Shown piece after piece: positions 27,104 through 36,339 of a DNA stretch of 64,000 nucleotides (within the stretch, counting starts at the first letter, position 1; the number at the start of each line of letters is the position of its first letter). The DNA comes from Neisseriaceae bacterium (GTDB lineage Bacteria; Pseudomonadota; Gammaproteobacteria; Burkholderiales; Neisseriaceae), in contig JAGOQM010000004.1 in NCBI GenBank assembly GCA_017991555.1, forward strand, positions 144,273-208,272, read 5' to 3'. The notes beneath the pieces are model-generated. The model worked only from the letters and a program-made list of their open reading frames with translations, was not told where the DNA came from and made no database searches. The translations under genes and the position numbers were made by a program.

Positions 27104-28804
27104 ATGTTGAATCAACAGGAGCAAGGGGCGCCGCTGGTTGGCCTACTTAAATGGTTACGGGATGATGAAGGGTTAACCCGAGCGCAGCTTGAGCAAATAC
27201 AGGCCTATGCGGTGCAGCATGAGCTGACTGTGGCCGAAGCCGCTGTGCGCTGTGCTTTGGTGACGGCATCACGGTTGGCCGACGGGATGGCCTTTGTGTT
27301 TGGCGAGGCGGTCATTGACTTAGGGTCGGTGGCCCTGTCTTCTTTGCCCTGTGCGCTGGTGCCGCTGTCCTTGGCCCAGCGGCATTTGCTCGTGCCCATT
27401 AGCCTGGCCGATGGCGTACTGTGTTTGGCTGTGGCCGATCCCGGTGGCGTGCCGATATGGCGGCGTTGGGCCTTTCAATATCAGGCGCGGGTACAGCTGC
27501 TGATTGCTTCCGTGACAGAGCTGCGTAGGCTGTTGGATGAGTGGCAGGGGCAAGATACCGGGGCATTGCAGCAATGGGTGGCGAATGAGCCCTTGCCGCC
27601 GTTGGCCGTGGTTGGCACCAACGTTGAGGGGCCAGTGGCGCAGTTTATTCAGCAAGCGTTTACCCGTGCGACCCAGCTAGAGGCTTCGGACATTCATTTT
27701 GAATGTTATGACGGGCTGTATCGGGTGCGGATACGGGTGGACGGTGCGCTTAAGCTGCTGGCGACGTTACCGGGTGCGGCCTGGCCGGCTTTGGTGTCGA
27801 GGCTGAAGGTCATGGCGCAATTGGACATTACCATCAAGCGCCTCCCCCAGGATGGCCGCCTTAGCTGGCAGGCAGAAGATGGGCGAATGCTGGCGTTTCG
27901 GGTCAGTACCGTGCCCACGTTGTTTGGTGAAAAAGTGGCTTTGCGGCTGTTAGATATGAGCGCGTCGAGGCTGACTTTGGCCCAGCTGGGCCTGCTGCCT
28001 GCGCAATATGCACTATTGCAGCAGGCGCTGACGCGCCCGCATGGCCTGATGCTGGTCGCGGGGCCAACGGGCGCAGGCAAAACCGTCACCTTATACGCTT
28101 GCCTACAGGTATTGAATCAGCCTGCGGTGAACATTGTCACGGTTGAAGATCCGGCCGAGATGCCTTTAAAAGGGGTGAATCAGGTGAACGTTCAGGTTAA
28201 GCAAGGGTTAACCTTTGCGTCTGCGCTGCGCGCGTTGTTGCGTCAGGATCCAGACGTGATGATGGTGGGGGAAATACGGGATTTAGAAACCGCGGATGTG
28301 GCCATTAAAGCGGCTCAAACCGGGCATCAGGTTTTTTCAACGGTGCACACGCATGATGTCTGCGCAGGCCTCACACGGTTATTAAACATGGGCGTGAGTG
28401 CGTTTAACGTGGCCAGTGCTGTGCATTTGTTGCTGGCTCAACGCTTGGTGCCAAGGTTGTGTGCGTGTAAGCAGCCGTTGCATACCCCCGTGTCGATACG
28501 GCGTCAGCTGGGCTTTAGTGCGGCAGAAGCGCAGGGCGACTGGCAGGAGTTTGGCCCGACAGGGTGTGCCCTGTGTCAGGGGCGTGGGTATAGGGGCCGC
28601 GTGGGTATTTTTGAGCTGGTGGTGCTGAACGCCACCCTACAAGCGGCAGTGTTGGCGGGCGAAGGGGCGCCGCAATTGGCTCAGCGTCTGGCTGATGCTG
28701 GGGTGATGCGCCTGGCCGAAGCGGGGCGGCACAAGGTCATGCAGGGTGAAACCTCTTTAGTGGCGCTGCTGTCGGTATTGGGCGATGATGCCGCTGCGGC
28801 CTGA
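27104..28804 (+). CDS. pilF: Type IV pilus assembly ATPase (PilF/PilB)
   Basis: Cytoplasmic hexameric ATPase that drives pilus extension. An N-terminal GspE-II domain (about 1-150) precedes the motor. Walker A is GPTGAGKTVTLYA (about 320), the Asp box is in VEDPAE, Walker B is DPDVMMVGEIRDLETAD, and the His box is STVHTHD. A cysteine cluster follows as LCACK and CALCQGRGYRGRVGIFELV; the first pair is CxC, tighter than the usual CxxC. Called pilF in Neisseria and pilB in Pseudomonas. GAGGGG lies 5 bases before the ATG. It overlaps pilG by 20 bases. Confidence 0.95.
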   Translation: MLNQQEQGAPLVGLLKWLRDDEGLTRAQLEQIQAYAVQHELTVAEAAVRCALVTASRLADGMAFVFGEAVIDLGSVALSSLPCALVPLSLAQRHLLVPISLADGVLCLAVADPGGVPIWRRWAFQYQARVQLLIASVTELRRLLDEWQGQDTGALQQWVANEPLPPLAVVGTNVEGPVAQFIQQAFTRATQLEASDIHFECYDGLYRVRIRVDGALKLLATLPGAAWPALVSRLKVMAQLDITIKRLPQDGRLSWQAEDGRMLAFRVSTVPTLFGEKVALRLLDMSASRLTLAQLGLLPAQYALLQQALTRPHGLMLVAGPTGAGKTVTLYACLQVLNQPAVNIVTVEDPAEMPLKGVNQVNVQVKQGLTFASALRALLRQDPDVMMVGEIRDLETADVAIKAAQTGHQVFSTVHTHDVCAGLTRLLNMGVSAFNVASAVHLLLAQRLVPRLCACKQPLHTPVSIRRQLGFSAAEAQGDWQEFGPTGCALCQGRGYRGRVGIFELVVLNATLQAAVLAGEGAPQLAQRLADAGVMRLAEAGRHKVMQGETSLVALLSVLGDDAAAA

Positions 28805-30023
28805 GGGGCGCCTGCGGGTGTATCGGTATCGAGCGCTCGATGTCCGTTTGCCGCCGCCCCATCGGCCTCAGTCTGGCTTGGTCTTGGCCAGCTCAGCTGT
28901 GACCGCCCGCGCTTTGGTGGTTGCGCATGTGGGGCAGGCTGGCACGGTGTTGTGGCTACGGCGCCGCTGGTGGCCATTGCGGTGGCAGGTAGGGCCGGCT
29001 GAGGTGGCCTTGTTTACCCAGCAGTTGGCGGCGCTGCTTCGCGCGGGCCTGCCGCTCCTACAGGTTTTGAATCTGCTGGCGGACACACAGGCGCATCAGG
29101 TGATGCGGCAGCTGCTGCGTCAAATACAGCATGAGGTGGCTGAGGGGCGCTCATTGGCACACACCTTAGACCTATATCGGCCGGTGTTTGGCCCGCTCTA
29201 TGTGGCCGTGTTGGCTGCGGCCGAGCTGAGCGGTCGGCTGGATGTGGCGTTGCAAGACCTTGCTCAAAGCTTGGCCAAGCAGCAGCATTTACAACGTCAA
29301 CTGAGGTTGGCTTTGGCCTATCCCTTGCTGATTCTAACCTTAGCAGTGGCGCTGGTGGTGGGCTTGATCGGGTTTGTGTTGCCCTCATTTGTGACCCTGT
29401 ATGAAGGGATGGGGGTGGCGTTGCCGCCGATGACGCAGTGGCTGTTGCGCTGGGCAGACCTATTGGCCAGCGGGGCATGGTGGGTGGTGGCCGGCCTATT
29501 GCTTTTGTGTCTGGGCTGGCACCGGCTGCGCCGCCGGCACGGCCCGTTTAGTCTATGGCTCAGCCTACAGGTGTTGAGGTTGCCCATTCTGGGGCCGTTA
29601 CAACAAAAAATCATCGTGGCTCGGTGGGCGCATACGTTTGCCATGCTGCATGCGGCGGGCTTGCCGCTGCTGTCGTTGCTAAGCAGCGTGGCGCAGGTTA
29701 GCCAGCATGTGCTCTATGATCGGGCCACTCAGGCGGTACAACAAGGAGTGGCACAAGGGCAAAGCGTGTATGCCGCAATGCGAGCCACCGAACGATTTCC
29801 CGAATTGTTGTTACAATTGGTGTTGGCGGGTGAAGAGGCTGGTGCCTTAGATGAGTTACTGTACCGGGCCGCGGCCTATTACACCGACGAAGTGGATCAG
29901 ACGATGGCGCTGCTGTCGGTTTGGATTGAGCCACTCCTGCTGTTGTTTTTAGGCGTCATCGTGGGGGCGGTTTTATTGGCATTGTATTTGCCGTTATTTA
30001 ATATTGGGGATGTGATTGGCTGA
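28785..30023 (+). CDS. pilG: Type IV pilus inner-membrane platform protein (PilG/PilC)
   Basis: Inner-membrane platform that couples the PilF motor to pilin polymerisation. Two T2SSF domains are visible: FTQQLAALLRAGLPLLQVLNLLAD (about 85-108) and its repeat WAHTFAMLHAAGLPLLSLLSSVAQ (about 285-308). Three hydrophobic segments lie near 180-205, 230-255 and 385-405. Length 412 residues is normal. The N-terminal 70 residues are arginine-rich and poorly conserved. The start is coupled to pilF. Named pilG in Neisseria and pilC in Pseudomonas. Confidence 0.94.
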   Translation: MMPLRPEGRLRVYRYRALDVRLPPPHRPQSGLVLASSAVTARALVVAHVGQAGTVLWLRRRWWPLRWQVGPAEVALFTQQLAALLRAGLPLLQVLNLLADTQAHQVMRQLLRQIQHEVAEGRSLAHTLDLYRPVFGPLYVAVLAAAELSGRLDVALQDLAQSLAKQQHLQRQLRLALAYPLLILTLAVALVVGLIGFVLPSFVTLYEGMGVALPPMTQWLLRWADLLASGAWWVVAGLLLLCLGWHRLRRRHGPFSLWLSLQVLRLPILGPLQQKIIVARWAHTFAMLHAAGLPLLSLLSSVAQVSQHVLYDRATQAVQQGVAQGQSVYAAMRATERFPELLLQLVLAGEEAGALDELLYRAAAYYTDEVDQTMALLSVWIEPLLLLFLGVIVGAVLLALYLPLFNIGDVIG

Positions 30024-30783
30024 ATGGTTAGAAGGGCTTTCTGCGCAGGCGTTTTTTGGGGCATATCCGGAATGCTGGGTCGGCTTGTTCATGCTTTTGG
30101 GCTGGTTGGCCGCGCCAATGCTGTGGCGTCTGGTGGTGTTTGTGCCCTTGCGACTATCCTGGCAGTGGCGCGAAGCGGCGCAGCAAGAGCTGGACTTGCC
30201 GCTTGAGCCTTATCCCGACGTTTGGGTGCTGTGGCGGCAAGCCAGGTCCGCAGCCGCCGCTGAGCGGGTCTGGCGTTGGCTGTTTCGGGGCGTGAGCGCG
30301 CTGGCGTTGGGGTTTGTGGCCTGGCGCTTTGGCGTCGGCTGGCCTGCTTTGTGGGGGGCTGCGTTCAGCCTGTGGCTGTTGGTGATGAGCGCGATCGATG
30401 CGCGTATGCGCCTGCTGCCGGATGGCTTAACGCTTTCCTGCCTGTGGTTGGGCTTGTCGTCCCATCTTGTGCGGGGCGATTTGGGGGCGTTGGCCGAGGG
30501 CGTTTGGGGCGTGCTGTTGGGCTATGGCGTCTTGTGGGGTGCGGCCTGGGTGTTTAAACGTTTGACCGCTCAAGAGGGCATGGGTCACGGTGACTTTAAA
30601 CTGTTTGCGGCCTTGGGCGCCTGGTTGGGCTGGGTGGCTTTGCCTTGGGTGCTGTTCTTAGCGGCAGGTTTAGGCGTATTATGGGCCTTGGCCAGCGGTC
30701 GTGGGCACCGTGCGGCGATACCGTTTGGCCCGAGTTTGGCGCTGGCCGGTTGGCTGGTGTGGTTGTGGGGCCCCATTTATTGA
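30016..30783 (+). CDS. pilD: Prepilin peptidase PilD lacking the zinc-binding cysteine region
   Basis: Inner-membrane aspartic peptidase that cleaves type IV prepilins, and in the full enzyme N-methylates the new terminus. Both catalytic aspartates are present: SAIDARMRLLPDGLTL and GMGHGDFKLFAALGAWLG (GxGD-type). IPFGPSLALAGW is the usual C-terminal motif. However, the two CxxC pairs normally in the first cytoplasmic loop are missing: the region between the first helix and residue 95 has no cysteine pair, and the protein is 255 residues where relatives have about 280-290. An in-frame TGA at 30013 rules out a longer N-terminus, so translation begins at TTG 30016, overlapping pilG by 8 bases. 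Confidence 0.88.
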   Translation: MAEWLEGLSAQAFFGAYPECWVGLFMLLGWLAAPMLWRLVVFVPLRLSWQWREAAQQELDLPLEPYPDVWVLWRQARSAAAAERVWRWLFRGVSALALGFVAWRFGVGWPALWGAAFSLWLLVMSAIDARMRLLPDGLTLSCLWLGLSSHLVRGDLGALAEGVWGVLLGYGVLWGAAWVFKRLTAQEGMGHGDFKLFAALGAWLGWVALPWVLFLAAGLGVLWALASGRGHRAAIPFGPSLALAGWLVWLWGPIY

Positions 30784-30799
30784 ATAAAAGTGAGTGAAC

Positions 30800-31429
30800 A
30801 TGCAGCAGCAATCTATTTCTACGCCTTTAGTGGGTTTGACCGGCGGGATTGGCAGCGGTAAAACCCAGGTGTCCGACGGCTTTGCGGCTCTGGGTGTGCC
30901 GGTTATCGATGCCGACGTGGTGTCACGTGCTTTGACGGCCGACGGTGGTGAGGCCTTACCCTTGATTCGGGCGGCGTTTGGCGCCGAGGTTTTTGCTCAG
31001 TCGGCGGTGCTGGACCGCGCCGCACTACGCGAGCGGGTGTTTGCAGATGAAGCGGCCAAAACGCAGTTAGAAGCGATTCTGCATCCGCTTATTTTACAAA
31101 AAATAGCATTGCAGCACGCCTCATTGGCGTCTACATACGCTATACTATCGGTACCACTGTTGGTTGAGAAAAAGACGTATTTATCCCTGTGCCGCCGTGT
31201 TCTGGTGGTCGATTGTACCGAAGAAACCCAGATTGAGCGGGTGCGGGCGCGTAATGGCTTTAGCCGCGCCCAGGTATTAAACATTATGGCCCAGCAGGCC
31301 AGCAGAGCTGAGCGTTTGGCCGTGGCCGACGACGTCGTGCTGAATGAATATGACCTCGCTTATCTGGATCAAGAAGTGGCGCGACTACACCAGTTTTATT
31401 TAACGTTATTTAAAAATCCCGTATCCTGA
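30800..31429 (+). CDS. coaE: Dephospho-CoA kinase
   Basis: Last step of coenzyme A synthesis: phosphorylates the 3'-hydroxyl of dephospho-CoA. The P-loop is LTGGIGSGKTQV at the N-terminus, followed by PVIDADVVSRAL (substrate aspartate) and the lid-region arginines in IERVRARNGFSRAQVLNIMAQQ. Length 209 residues from the ATG at 30800; a GTG two codons earlier is possible. Its place directly after pilD is conserved in Neisseria and Pseudomonas. Confidence 0.95.
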   Translation: MQQQSISTPLVGLTGGIGSGKTQVSDGFAALGVPVIDADVVSRALTADGGEALPLIRAAFGAEVFAQSAVLDRAALRERVFADEAAKTQLEAILHPLILQKIALQHASLASTYAILSVPLLVEKKTYLSLCRRVLVVDCTEETQIERVRARNGFSRAQVLNIMAQQASRAERLAVADDVVLNEYDLAYLDQEVARLHQFYLTLFKNPVS

Positions 31430-31449
31430 GGCAGAAAGGCGATCGTCAT

Positions 31450-32208
31450 ATGGTTTGTTTTGAGTTCCCGATCATCGAGCGCGTGCGCACCTTTTTGCGC
31501 CTCGAATACCTGTTTGATCGGCTTCACAGCGCCATTAACAGCGACGCTGAGTGGGCCCACCATACGGCGTTGCAAACCCTGTTTGAATTGATGGAGTGTG
31601 CCTCTCGAGCCGAGCTCAAGTTGGACATGCTGCAGGCGATGGAGCGTGAGCGCCAGATCATGAGCCAGCAGCTGGCCGAAGGCGAACCCAGCGTGTTGGA
31701 CTTAAAGGCTACGATTGCCGAATTGGCCGACACGTCTGCCGCTTTGCAAGAGGTGTATCAAAAGTTTGCCCAGCACCTGCGTGAAAACGAATGGTTAATG
31801 AACATCAAACAGCGAATGTCGGTGCCTGGTGGCACCTGTCAGTTTGACCTACCTTCTTATTACCTGTGGCAGCATTTACCGCCAGAAGAGCGGCGTCAGG
31901 ATTTGCTGAGCTGGCAGGCGTCGTTAGTGCCGACCGATAAAGCGGTGCGTATTTTATTGCGTATTTTACGCAATAAGGGCACCACGACGGACTGCGTGGC
32001 GCAGCAGGGTAACTATCAGCAATCAGGGGTGGGGAAGGGCGTCCATTTACTGCGCGTGATCATGACCTCCGAACTGGGTGTGGTGCCAGAAGTTTCGGCC
32101 AATAAATACCTCACCCACGTGCGTTTTTTGAACGCCACTAAAATGGAAGCACGTGGCCGTCAGGCCAGTACTGACGTGCCTTTTCAGCTAGTAACCTGTC
32201 AATTTTAA
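31450..32208 (+). CDS. zapD: Cell division protein ZapD
   Basis: Cytoplasmic FtsZ-bundling protein that stabilises the Z ring. The 252-residue sequence begins FEFPIIERVRTFLRLEYLFDRL, the diagnostic start of the family (formerly YacF/DUF1342). A helical N-terminal half is followed by a beta-rich domain ending in FQLVTCQF. AAAGG about 11 bases upstream is a loose ribosome binding site. The order coaE-zapD-yacG is conserved from Neisseria to E. coli. Confidence 0.94.
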   Translation: MVCFEFPIIERVRTFLRLEYLFDRLHSAINSDAEWAHHTALQTLFELMECASRAELKLDMLQAMERERQIMSQQLAEGEPSVLDLKATIAELADTSAALQEVYQKFAQHLRENEWLMNIKQRMSVPGGTCQFDLPSYYLWQHLPPEERRQDLLSWQASLVPTDKAVRILLRILRNKGTTTDCVAQQGNYQQSGVGKGVHLLRVIMTSELGVVPEVSANKYLTHVRFLNATKMEARGRQASTDVPFQLVTCQF

Positions 32209-32211
32209 GAG

Positions 32212-32427
32212 ATGAATGCAGTGAGTAAACAACCTTTAATCGTGGCTTGCCCCACCTGTAAAAAATCGGTTGAGTGGACGGAGGCTAGCGCCTTTCGTCC
32301 ATTTTGTAGCGACCGTTGTCGCCTGATTGACTTAGGCGCTTGGGCGGACGAATCATATAAGGTCCCCGTCGTCGAAGAAGACCCAATGTCCGGGCTTTTA
32401 TCTGGGCGGCTGTCTTCCGAAGATTGA
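32212..32427 (+). CDS. yacG: DNA gyrase inhibitor YacG
   Basis: Small zinc protein that binds GyrB and inhibits gyrase in E. coli. The 71 residues contain [10 protein letters not shown] and [20 protein letters not shown], giving the CxxC...CxxxC zinc site, and an acidic tail. It begins 3 bases after the zapD stop, preceded by AAGAG. A terminator follows the stop. Confidence 0.94.
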   Translation: MNAVSKQPLIVACPTCKKSVEWTEASAFRPFCSDRCRLIDLGAWADESYKVPVVEEDPMSGLLSGRLSSED

Positions 32428-32458
32428 ATTTTCGCCGTCAGAATCAGTTAAAAAAGCT

Positions 32459-32488
32459 AGGCTTACCACAAGATGCGTAAGCCTTTTT
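32459..32488 (+). terminator. Terminator of the pil-coaE-zapD-yacG cluster
   Basis: Stem AGGCTTAC / GTAAGCCT, 10-base loop, T run. Confidence 0.8.
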
Positions 32489-32529
32489 CAGTTATAATGG
32501 CCATCATTTGCCGAAACTAAAGAATATTT

Positions 32530-35340
32530 ATGAGCGCTGCTAAATACGAACCAAAGAACATTGAACATAAGTGGTATCAGACCTGGTCTGATGCCGGTTA
32601 TTTTAAACCCAGCATGGACGAAGCGGCTCAGCCGTTCAGCATTCAGCTACCGCCGCCAAACGTGACCGGTACGTTGCACATGGGCCACGCCTTTAACCAA
32701 ACCATTATGGATGGGTTGACGCGCTACCATCGCATGAAAGGCTGCAACACCCTATGGGTGCCCGGTACTGACCATGCGGGCATTGCCACCCAAATCGTGG
32801 TGGAGCGCCAGTTGAGCGAACAGGGCATTGATCGCCATGAAATGGGCCGTGATGCCTTCGTGAAAAAAATCTGGGAATGGAAAGACATTTCTGGCGGCAC
32901 CATTACCGAGCAAATGCGCCGCGTCGGCTGCTCTGTGGACTGGGAACACGAATATTTCACCATGAGTGAAGACCACTCTAAAGTGGTGTTAGAGGTGTTT
33001 GTTCGTTTGTATAACGAAGGCCTGATTTACCGCGGTAAACGTTTGGTGAACTGGGACCCTGTATTGGGTACTGCCGTTTCTGATTTAGAAGTAGAAAGCA
33101 CCGAAGAGGATGGCCACATGTGGCACATCCGCTACCCGGTTGTGGGCAGCGATGAGTGTGTTGAAATTGCCACCACCCGTCCAGAAACCCTATTGGGCGA
33201 CGTGGCGGTGGCGGTGAACCCAAGTGATGAACGCTATGCGCACTTGGTGGGCAAAACCTTAACCCTGCCTTTGACCGGTCGTGAAATTCCGGTGATCACC
33301 GACGATTACGTGGAGGCTGGCTTTGGCACGGGCTGCGTTAAAATTACCCCCGCCCACGACTTTAACGACTACGAAGTGGGCAAGCGTCATGCCACCCAGT
33401 TAATCAATATTTTTGACCTAGAAGCCAAGGTGTTGGCCAAGGCCGAAGTGTGTGCCTTTGACGGTAAAGCCTTAGGCTCGATTGACCTACCGGCTGCCTA
33501 TGCTGGCCTAGACCGCTTTGCCGCTCGTAAAGCCATTGTGGCTGACCTACAGGCACAGGGCCTATTAGTAGAAGTGAAAGCGCATAAGTTAATGTCCCCG
33601 CGCGGCGACCGCACCGGCACCGTGATTGAGCCAATGTTGACCAACCAATGGTTTATGGCCATGAGCGAAGTGGCCGAAGGCGATGCCAGCGGTCAGTCTT
33701 TGGTTCAAAAAGCGATGTCGGTGGTTGAAAGCGGCGAAGTGCGCTTTATTCCAGAAAACTGGGTCAATACGTACAACCAGTGGATGAATAACATTCAAGA
33801 CTGGTGTATTTCGCGTCAGCTGTGGTGGGGTCATCAAATTCCTGCTTGGTACGATGAAGAGGGCAAAATCTACGTGGCCAAAACCGCCGCCGAAGCGCAG
33901 GCTTTAGCGGGTGAAGGCGTGGTGCTGCGTCAGGAAGAAGACGTGTTGGACACCTGGTTTAGTTCGGCTATGGTGCCGTTCTCAAGCCTGGGCTGGCCAG
34001 AAGAAACGCCCGAGTTGCGCGCCTTCTTACCGTCTAACGTGTTGGTGACTGGCTACGAAATTATTTTCTTCTGGGTGGCCCGGATGATCATGATGACCAA
34101 ACACTTTACCGGCAAGGTGCCGTTTACCGACGTGTACATTCACGGCATGGTGCGCGACCATGAAGGCAAGAAAATGTCGAAGTCTGAGGGCAACGTGATC
34201 GACCCTGTGGATTTGATTGACGGCGTGGCGCTGCCTGATTTATTGGTGAAGCGCACCACCGGCCTGCGTCGTCCAGAGCAAGCACCGGGCATCATCAAGC
34301 AAACTGAGAAGCAGTTCCCAGAAGGCATTCCCGCTTACGGTACCGACGCCCTGCGCTTTACCATGGCCAGCTACGCTAGCCTGGGCCGCTCGGTTAACTT
34401 CGACTTCAAACGCTGTGAAGGCTATCGCAATTTCTGTAATAAATTATGGAATGCGACCCGCTTTGTGATGATGAACGTGGAAGACAAAGATTGCGGTCAT
34501 GCCGATGCTGAGCATTCGTACAGCTTTGTTGACCAGTGGATTCTAAATAGCCTGCAAGACACCGTGGCGCAGGTAACCGAAGCGATGGAAACCTATCGTT
34601 TTGACCTAGCGGCGCAAGCGATTTATGAATTTGCTTGGAATGAGTATTGCGATTGGTACGTAGAGCTAGCGAAGGTACAGTTGCAAAGCGGTGACGAAGC
34701 AGCGGCCCGCACGACGCGCCACACCTTATTGCATGTTTTAGAGACCATATTGCGTTTGACCCATCCCATCATGCCGTTCATTACGGAAGAGCTATGGCAA
34801 ACCGTGGCGCCTTTGGCTCAGGCCAAGGCCACCGACAGCATCATGATGGCGCCGTGGCCAGTGGTGGATCAAGGATTGATCTTCCCTGAGGGCATGAGCG
34901 AAATGGTGTTGTTTAAAGACTTGGTTGGCTCGGTACGTAACTTACGCGGTGAGATGGGTTTAGGCCCTGCGGTAAAAGCGCCGTTGTTCATTGAAGGCGG
35001 TCAAGAGTTTAGCCGCATGCTGCCCTACCTGGCGCTGCTGGCACGCTTAACCGAAGCCACCTTGGTGTCGGCCTTACCAGAAGACGATGCGCCTGTGGCG
35101 GTGTGTTCGGGTGCGCGCATGATGTTGAAGGTTGAAATCGACAAGGCCGCTGAAACCGCCCGCTTGGGCCGTGAAGAGGCCAAGTTGGTGAAAGAGCTAG
35201 AGAAGCTACAGGCTAAACTGGGCAAGCCTGGCTACACCGATAAAGCACCGGCACACCTAGTGGCGAAAGACCGCGAGCAGCTGGCTGGCATTGAAGACAA
35301 ACTGGGCAAGATTCATGCGCAGTTGGCTAAATTGAAGTAA
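32530..35340 (+). CDS. valS: Valyl-tRNA synthetase
   Basis: Charges tRNA-Val. Class I signatures: [14 protein letters not shown] (HIGH box, about residues 40-53) and [13 protein letters not shown] (about 547-559). The CP1 editing domain has the [16 protein letters not shown] motif. The anticodon-binding region is followed by a C-terminal coiled coil (last ~65 residues, rich in K/E/L), the mark of ValS. Length 936 residues is typical. TATAAT at 32493-32498 upstream is a candidate -10. It is a single gene with a strong terminator. Confidence 0.97.
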   Translation: MSAAKYEPKNIEHKWYQTWSDAGYFKPSMDEAAQPFSIQLPPPNVTGTLHMGHAFNQTIMDGLTRYHRMKGCNTLWVPGTDHAGIATQIVVERQLSEQGIDRHEMGRDAFVKKIWEWKDISGGTITEQMRRVGCSVDWEHEYFTMSEDHSKVVLEVFVRLYNEGLIYRGKRLVNWDPVLGTAVSDLEVESTEEDGHMWHIRYPVVGSDECVEIATTRPETLLGDVAVAVNPSDERYAHLVGKTLTLPLTGREIPVITDDYVEAGFGTGCVKITPAHDFNDYEVGKRHATQLINIFDLEAKVLAKAEVCAFDGKALGSIDLPAAYAGLDRFAARKAIVADLQAQGLLVEVKAHKLMSPRGDRTGTVIEPMLTNQWFMAMSEVAEGDASGQSLVQKAMSVVESGEVRFIPENWVNTYNQWMNNIQDWCISRQLWWGHQIPAWYDEEGKIYVAKTAAEAQALAGEGVVLRQEEDVLDTWFSSAMVPFSSLGWPEETPELRAFLPSNVLVTGYEIIFFWVARMIMMTKHFTGKVPFTDVYIHGMVRDHEGKKMSKSEGNVIDPVDLIDGVALPDLLVKRTTGLRRPEQAPGIIKQTEKQFPEGIPAYGTDALRFTMASYASLGRSVNFDFKRCEGYRNFCNKLWNATRFVMMNVEDKDCGHADAEHSYSFVDQWILNSLQDTVAQVTEAMETYRFDLAAQAIYEFAWNEYCDWYVELAKVQLQSGDEAAARTTRHTLLHVLETILRLTHPIMPFITEELWQTVAPLAQAKATDSIMMAPWPVVDQGLIFPEGMSEMVLFKDLVGSVRNLRGEMGLGPAVKAPLFIEGGQEFSRMLPYLALLARLTEATLVSALPEDDAPVAVCSGARMMLKVEIDKAAETARLGREEAKLVKELEKLQAKLGKPGYTDKAPAHLVAKDREQLAGIEDKLGKIHAQLAKLK

Positions 35341-35354
35341 GCTGTGCTTGTAAG

Positions 35355-35383
35355 AAAAGGCCACCTTCAGGTGGCCTTTTTTT
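35355..35383 (+). terminator. Terminator of valS
   Basis: Perfect 11-bp stem (AAAAGGCCACC and complement), TTCA loop, seven T. Confidence 0.93.
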
Positions 35384-35511
35384 GTGGCTATGGTCTGGTG
35401 TGTTGCGGTTTGGAGGTGGCTATGAGGCATGTAAAGGACAGCCTACCCACTATGCTCACCGTTCGGCAAAGCCAAAGCCATTTGGCCAAGGTTGACCCTA
35501 TGCTGCCCCGT

Positions 35512-36027
35512 GGCGTGGTTTGTTGTTTTCAGAAGACGAGCCTCAATTTTACCGACCTTCTGACAGTGTCTCCCTTAGGTGAAGTCTCGTCCCGTAGAGC
35601 CGCCGAAGTAGGTTCTATTGAGGCAGATGAAGCAGGCAAAAAGCTTGTGGCGCCCGACCACGCTTTTATAGGAGGGGGAGCACTATTCTGGTGTGCCTGC
35701 GCTGGCTCAATAGGTTCTGCTGAGGGCAGTCACGAAGTGACCGGGGATCAGGGTGGTTTTTCTTTGCTTCATTTCTTTTTGATGTCAAAAAGAAATGAAG
35801 CAAAGAAAAACCACCCCACTTTATCCGCCCGCTACGCGGGTGCCCTCGTTGGCCCGCACGTGGCCGGCGGCAAAAACTCATATTTGGGCCTGCGGCCAAA
35901 TACTCAAACAACTTTGCCTTAAAGCCCCGGCCCCGCACGAACCGCCTCGGCGGCTAAAAGGGGAGCGGTACTTCACCTAAGGGAAAAGTGGAGAGTTTAA
36001 ATAATTTGGCATTCACAAAACCATGGT
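35512..36027. repeat. Intergenic inverted-repeat element, copy R2
   Basis: A 516-bp relative of R1 (6115-6808) in the opposite orientation, again between convergent genes (valS and glyA). The left end is degenerate (GGCGTGGTTTGTTGTTTTC); the right end keeps ACCATGGT at 36020-36027. Inner ends carry CTTAGGTGAAG (35575 region) and its complement (35970 region). In the centre is a 66-bp perfect palindrome. Additional outer inverted repeats CAGCCTACCCAC (35439-35450) and GTGGGTAGGCTG (36099-36110) flank it, and a solo ACCATGGT end lies at 36165-36172. Open frames inside are not genes. Confidence 0.75.
35751..35816. repeat. 66-bp perfect palindrome in R2
   Basis: Two 32-base arms beginning GGGTGGTTTTTCTTTGC are exact complements around a 2-base centre (TG). 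The RNA would fold as a very long hairpin from either strand. Confidence 0.9.
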
Positions 36028-36293
36028 TCTTAGTGCTTCGTAGCGTGAATCTCGACCCACATCGCCTTTGGGTTACATGATCTGAAGCATTAGAGCTGGT
36101 GGGTAGGCTGCGCTTTACCACACCCTACTGCTACGGCTACCCAAGCGGATTGAAGCCACAGCAAACCATGGTTTTCTAGCGGATTTAAGCCGGGCGGTGG
36201 GCAGCGCAGTGAGGCTTGGCTTCACCCTGCTGCATGCCTTGCGTAGCCAAAGGGCCAAAGCGCATTAATCAGATTCTTAGCCGCAGGACTGCC

Positions 36294-36320
36294 ACAAAAA
36301 AGCCCGCCGAAGCGGGCTTT
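36294..36320 (-). terminator. Terminator of glyA
   Basis: Minus strand: AAAGCCCGC, TTCG loop, GCGGGCTTTTTT. Confidence 0.9.
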
Positions 36321-36339
36321 CATCACGGTTAAGGAGCGA

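Noticed and set aside
35344..35938. Open frames of 90-192 codons on both strands
   Set aside because: They run through repeat R2 and its palindrome; the predicted proteins are translations of structured repeat with no initiation signals, and similar frames occur in R1.
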